From contig DIOT01000012.1 in assembly GCA_002426195.1 (NCBI GenBank), positions 1 to 10,046 of the forward strand: DNA of 10,046 nucleotides, written 5' to 3'. Below are positions 8,226 to 10,046 of this stretch, in pieces. Every line of letters starts with the position of its first letter. Position 1 is the stretch's first letter. The position numbers and the translations under genes were made by a program. The notes under the pieces were generated by a model. That model searched no databases. It was given only the letters and a program-made list of their open reading frames with translations, and was not told where the DNA came from. This DNA is from Bacteroidales bacterium UBA5507 (lineage in GTDB: Bacteria; Bacteroidota; Bacteroidia; Bacteroidales; Lentimicrobiaceae).

Positions 8226-9005
8226 TTATAGCCCTACTTTGCAATACTTTCTCAATCCGCACACCTCACACTTTGGCTTCTCTTCCAAACAAATCCCATC
8301 CCTCAATCCATGTACAGGCTTACTATCTTCCTGTCCATAGTTTACAAACACTATATCAATGAATCTTATAGGGTATCCGGTTGATTTGGCAAAGGTTCTT
8401 CCAACTTGTATGACTTCATCATAGCTTTTGACTGAAGGTATTAAGCCAAGCCGATAGAAGATTCGACATAATACACGATCAGGCTTTACATAGTTAAGTC
8501 CCAGATCCATGAGTAAGTGATAAGTTGTTATCTCACCAAGATAATAAAAACGAAGCTTTAGATCTTTGATGAGTTCGTTTGAATTTTCAACATTATCAAG
8601 ATCTCCAAAAGATTTTAAATACTCATTAAAACTTCCGAACGCTTTGATTAATTCGTTAAAGCTGACAGCATTTCTAATACAAGCATCTATTTTTTTCTTG
8701 TTTCTGATTAATCCAGGATCGTTATATAAGGCTGTAACATCTTTACCATGCAATTTTCTTAAAGTTTGGAAATTGCCCAACTCAGCTTTGATGCGTTCTA
8801 ACTTACCTGTCACAGTTGAGGCTCTGAATCCTGAATAAAAGGTCACGTACACCAACTTCCAGAAGACTTCATCATCTGAATATTTTTGGTTTTGCATCTT
8901 TTTGTATGACTCAAATGACTTTGCAAAGTCCCTGGTATTTAACACCGACTGCTTTTCAAGTGAATTGTATGCAGCTTCGAAAATGGAATTGTAATTTTGT
9001 TTCAT
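8226..9005 (-). CDS. HhH-GPD DNA glycosylase with [4Fe-4S] cluster, Tag-like N-terminal region
   Basis: This 259-residue protein looks like a base-excision DNA glycosylase of the helix-hairpin-helix superfamily. Residues about 46-133 resemble 3-methyladenine glycosylase I (Tag), including NDPGLIRNKKKID (95-107) and FGSFNEYLKSF (123-133). The hairpin LGEITTYHLLMDLG is at 156-169, and VKPDR (173-177) places Asp176 where the superfamily carries its catalytic Asp. The C-terminus has C239-x6-C246-x2-C249-x5-C255, the endonuclease III/MutY iron-sulfur spacing. Two residues I recall as lining the Tag base pocket (Glu38, Trp46 in E. coli) align with Val56 and Ala64, so the target base probably differs from 3-methyladenine. 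The ATG at 9005 has no clear Shine-Dalgarno. It lies 57 bases after the secreted-protein gene and 15 bases before the nuclease. The class is well supported; the substrate is unknown. Confidence 0.88.
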   Translation of the reverse strand: MKQNYNSIFEAAYNSLEKQSVLNTRDFAKSFESYKKMQNQKYSDDEVFWKLVYVTFYSGFRASTVTGKLERIKAELGNFQTLRKLHGKDVTALYNDPGLIRNKKKIDACIRNAVSFNELIKAFGSFNEYLKSFGDLDNVENSNELIKDLKLRFYYLGEITTYHLLMDLGLNYVKPDRVLCRIFYRLGLIPSVKSYDEVIQVGRTFAKSTGYPIRFIDIVFVNYGQEDSKPVHGLRDGICLEEKPKCEVCGLRKYCKVGL

Positions 9006-9062
9006 GTATCCAATTTTTATTATTTGTACTATAAAATTTCAGGATTAAATGCTTGATTCGCT

Positions 9063-9461
9063 TTACTCGATTGGCACAACTAATCTATTTTCCAGCTCCT
9101 TTGACCACTGCACCTGAAATACATTTCCATCAATCTGGTCAAGCAATAAGAAATTATAGAAATTTTCTGTAGGGTATAAAGTATATCTGCCAATAATTTC
9201 CTTCTCTTTAATTACGAGGGGTATGGCATTCAGTAAAGATTCACCACGAAAGCCATCTTCTTCAATAGTAAAATGGACTTGCCACATTTTACCATTCCTT
9301 GTATCTAATTTTATAAAAGTCCAGTAATTCTCGGTTGGAAACAGTTCGTAGATACCATTTTCAGATCCGGCTTTTACTACATTACTAGTTTGTTTCTGGG
9401 GTTGTGCATATGAACTCATTGCAATAAATGCAATAGATAGAATAAGTATTATTTTCTTCAT
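9063..9461 (-). CDS. small secreted protein with two internal repeats, function unknown
   Basis: This 132-residue protein starts with a signal peptide (MKKIILILSIAFIAMSSYA, predicted cleavage before Gln20), so it is exported to the periplasm or beyond. There is no lipoprotein cysteine. The mature part holds two copies of a ~29-residue unit about 55 residues apart: GIYELFPTENYWTFIKLD...QVHF (36-64) and GRYTLYPTENFYNFLLLD...QVQW (91-119). The shared core is G-x-Y-x-L-(F/Y)-PTEN-aromatic-x-x-F-x-x-LD-x-x-x-G-x-x-(W/F)-QV. Similar PTEN/LD-G-WQV units are common in uncharacterised Bacteroidota proteins. It is a complete ORF in the same direction as the glycosylase pair, but I see no functional link. 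No catalytic motif is visible. Confidence 0.8.
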   Translation of the reverse strand: MKKIILILSIAFIAMSSYAQPQKQTSNVVKAGSENGIYELFPTENYWTFIKLDTRNGKMWQVHFTIEEDGFRGESLLNAIPLVIKEKEIIGRYTLYPTENFYNFLLLDQIDGNVFQVQWSKELENRLVVPIE

Positions 9462-9529
9462 TCGATAATGTTGTTAGTCAAAAAATCTCAATAAATACAA
9501 TCAATAACTTTTGTAATGTCCTGCCTCAG

Positions 9530-9901
9530 TCATTGTTTTACGTTCGCCCTCTTGCTTTTAGCTTCCTCAACTATTTTTGGGATATTTGAATCCAATTTCA
9601 CACAAAATTCAGATAAATACTTCTTAATTGCAACAAAAAATGAAGAAATATAAAATGTTTTCATAGAGTTAAATGAAAATTCAAATACCCATCCACCCTG
9701 CAAACCTAACTTTCCAATACGACAGATCAGGACGTTAACCCAATCCGCATTCAGGTTGATGATTGATTGAATATAAAGTGGATATTGATCCGCTCTCGGG
9801 AAGGTGATTAGAAGGTATCGATCTACTAGGTATGTAGATCTACTCCTTTTCGACACCTCCTCAACACCCTGTTTGATGTAGATCAATATCCTCTTTAGCA
9901 T
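9530..9901 (-). CDS. hypothetical protein, unrecognised
   Basis: This is a 123-codon ORF that I do not recognise. It begins with a basic, partly amphipathic stretch (MLKRILIYIKQGVEEVSKRS), continues with mixed strand-like segments (YIQSIINLNADWVNVLICRIG, broken by polar residues) and ends in a charged helix (KIVEEAKSKRANVKQ). There is no convincing signal peptide or membrane segment. A purine-rich AGAGGA nine bases upstream of the ATG is the best ribosome binding site in the window and favours a real gene. It is co-directional with the next gene, 68 bases away. It might also be a remnant of a longer gene or a spurious frame. Confidence 0.45.
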   Translation of the reverse strand: MLKRILIYIKQGVEEVSKRSRSTYLVDRYLLITFPRADQYPLYIQSIINLNADWVNVLICRIGKLGLQGGWVFEFSFNSMKTFYISSFFVAIKKYLSEFCVKLDSNIPKIVEEAKSKRANVKQ

Positions 9902-9910
9902 TACTTTATA

Positions 9911-9916
9911 TCCTCT
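9911..9916 (-). promoter_or_regulatory. ribosome binding site for the 123-codon ORF
   Basis: The minus strand reads AGAGGA with nine bases to the ATG at 9901. It stands out because the helicase, glycosylase and secreted-protein genes here have no comparable site. It supports the choice of this start. The rest of the 145-base stretch to the window end holds no exact TAnnTTTG promoter match on the minus strand. Confidence 0.4.
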
Positions 9917-10046
9917 TTGATTGATACCTTATCATACCCTGCTTAAACTTTCACTCCCCGCAATCTGTTTTCTATTTGTATTTATCTGTATTTGTGATTG
10001 TTGCGTGCGTCAGGTTTCACTCTCTAACTCGTCTTTGCTATGAAAA

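Noticed and set aside
8141..8362. Plus-strand frame of 73 codons across the glycosylase-nuclease junction
   Set aside because: It is a shadow of two well-supported minus-strand genes and resembles nothing known.
10040..10046. ATGAAAA at the right edge as the start of a divergent plus-strand gene
   Set aside because: Only two codons are visible, with no exact TAnnTTTG promoter upstream (TCTATTTG and TGTATTTG are only near matches). It cannot be supported.

Overview
The window looks like an accessory, defence-type region of a Bacteroidota chromosome. It is AT-rich, and most genes have no visible Shine-Dalgarno sequence. There is one good match to the Bacteroidota -7 promoter element (TAnnTTTG). 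A small secreted protein has a typical Bacteroidota signal peptide ending in YA/Q, and a decayed IS21-type element carries ends of the kind seen in that phylum. All intact genes lie on the minus strand; only the IS relic reads on the plus strand.

Region 1 (6460 down to 1) is a two-gene operon. The first gene is an 1109-residue protein with an N-terminal phospholipase-D-type (HKD) domain joined to an SNF2-type superfamily-2 helicase. The second overlaps it by 11 bases and runs off the window edge. It is a large Eco57I/TaqI-type adenine DNA methyltransferase with the start of a target-recognition domain; 1047 codons are visible. Together they carry the parts of a translocating restriction-modification enzyme: nuclease-like domain, DNA motor, methylase and specificity domain. 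They are divided over two polypeptides in an unusual way. DISARM, BREX and type ISP systems are relatives in parts, but the visible genes match none of them completely.

Region 2 (6461-7571) holds the leader of that operon with one candidate promoter, then a dead IS21-family element. The element keeps its left end with three copies of a 20-bp terminal repeat, the start of istA and part of istB. It has lost the istA catalytic domain, carries frameshifts and stops, and has a stop codon in place of the Walker A lysine of IstB.

Region 3 (9005 down to 7572) is a tight pair: a helix-hairpin-helix DNA glycosylase with a [4Fe-4S] cysteine motif, then a probable PD-(D/E)xK nuclease. They are separated by 15 bases and lie in the same reading frame. 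A base-excising enzyme coupled to a nuclease suggests a system that attacks modified or damaged DNA. It is the best candidate here for something undescribed.

Region 4 (10046 down to 9063) has a small secreted protein made of two similar repeats and an unrecognised 123-codon ORF with a fair ribosome binding site. No RNA genes, CRISPR arrays or origins were seen.
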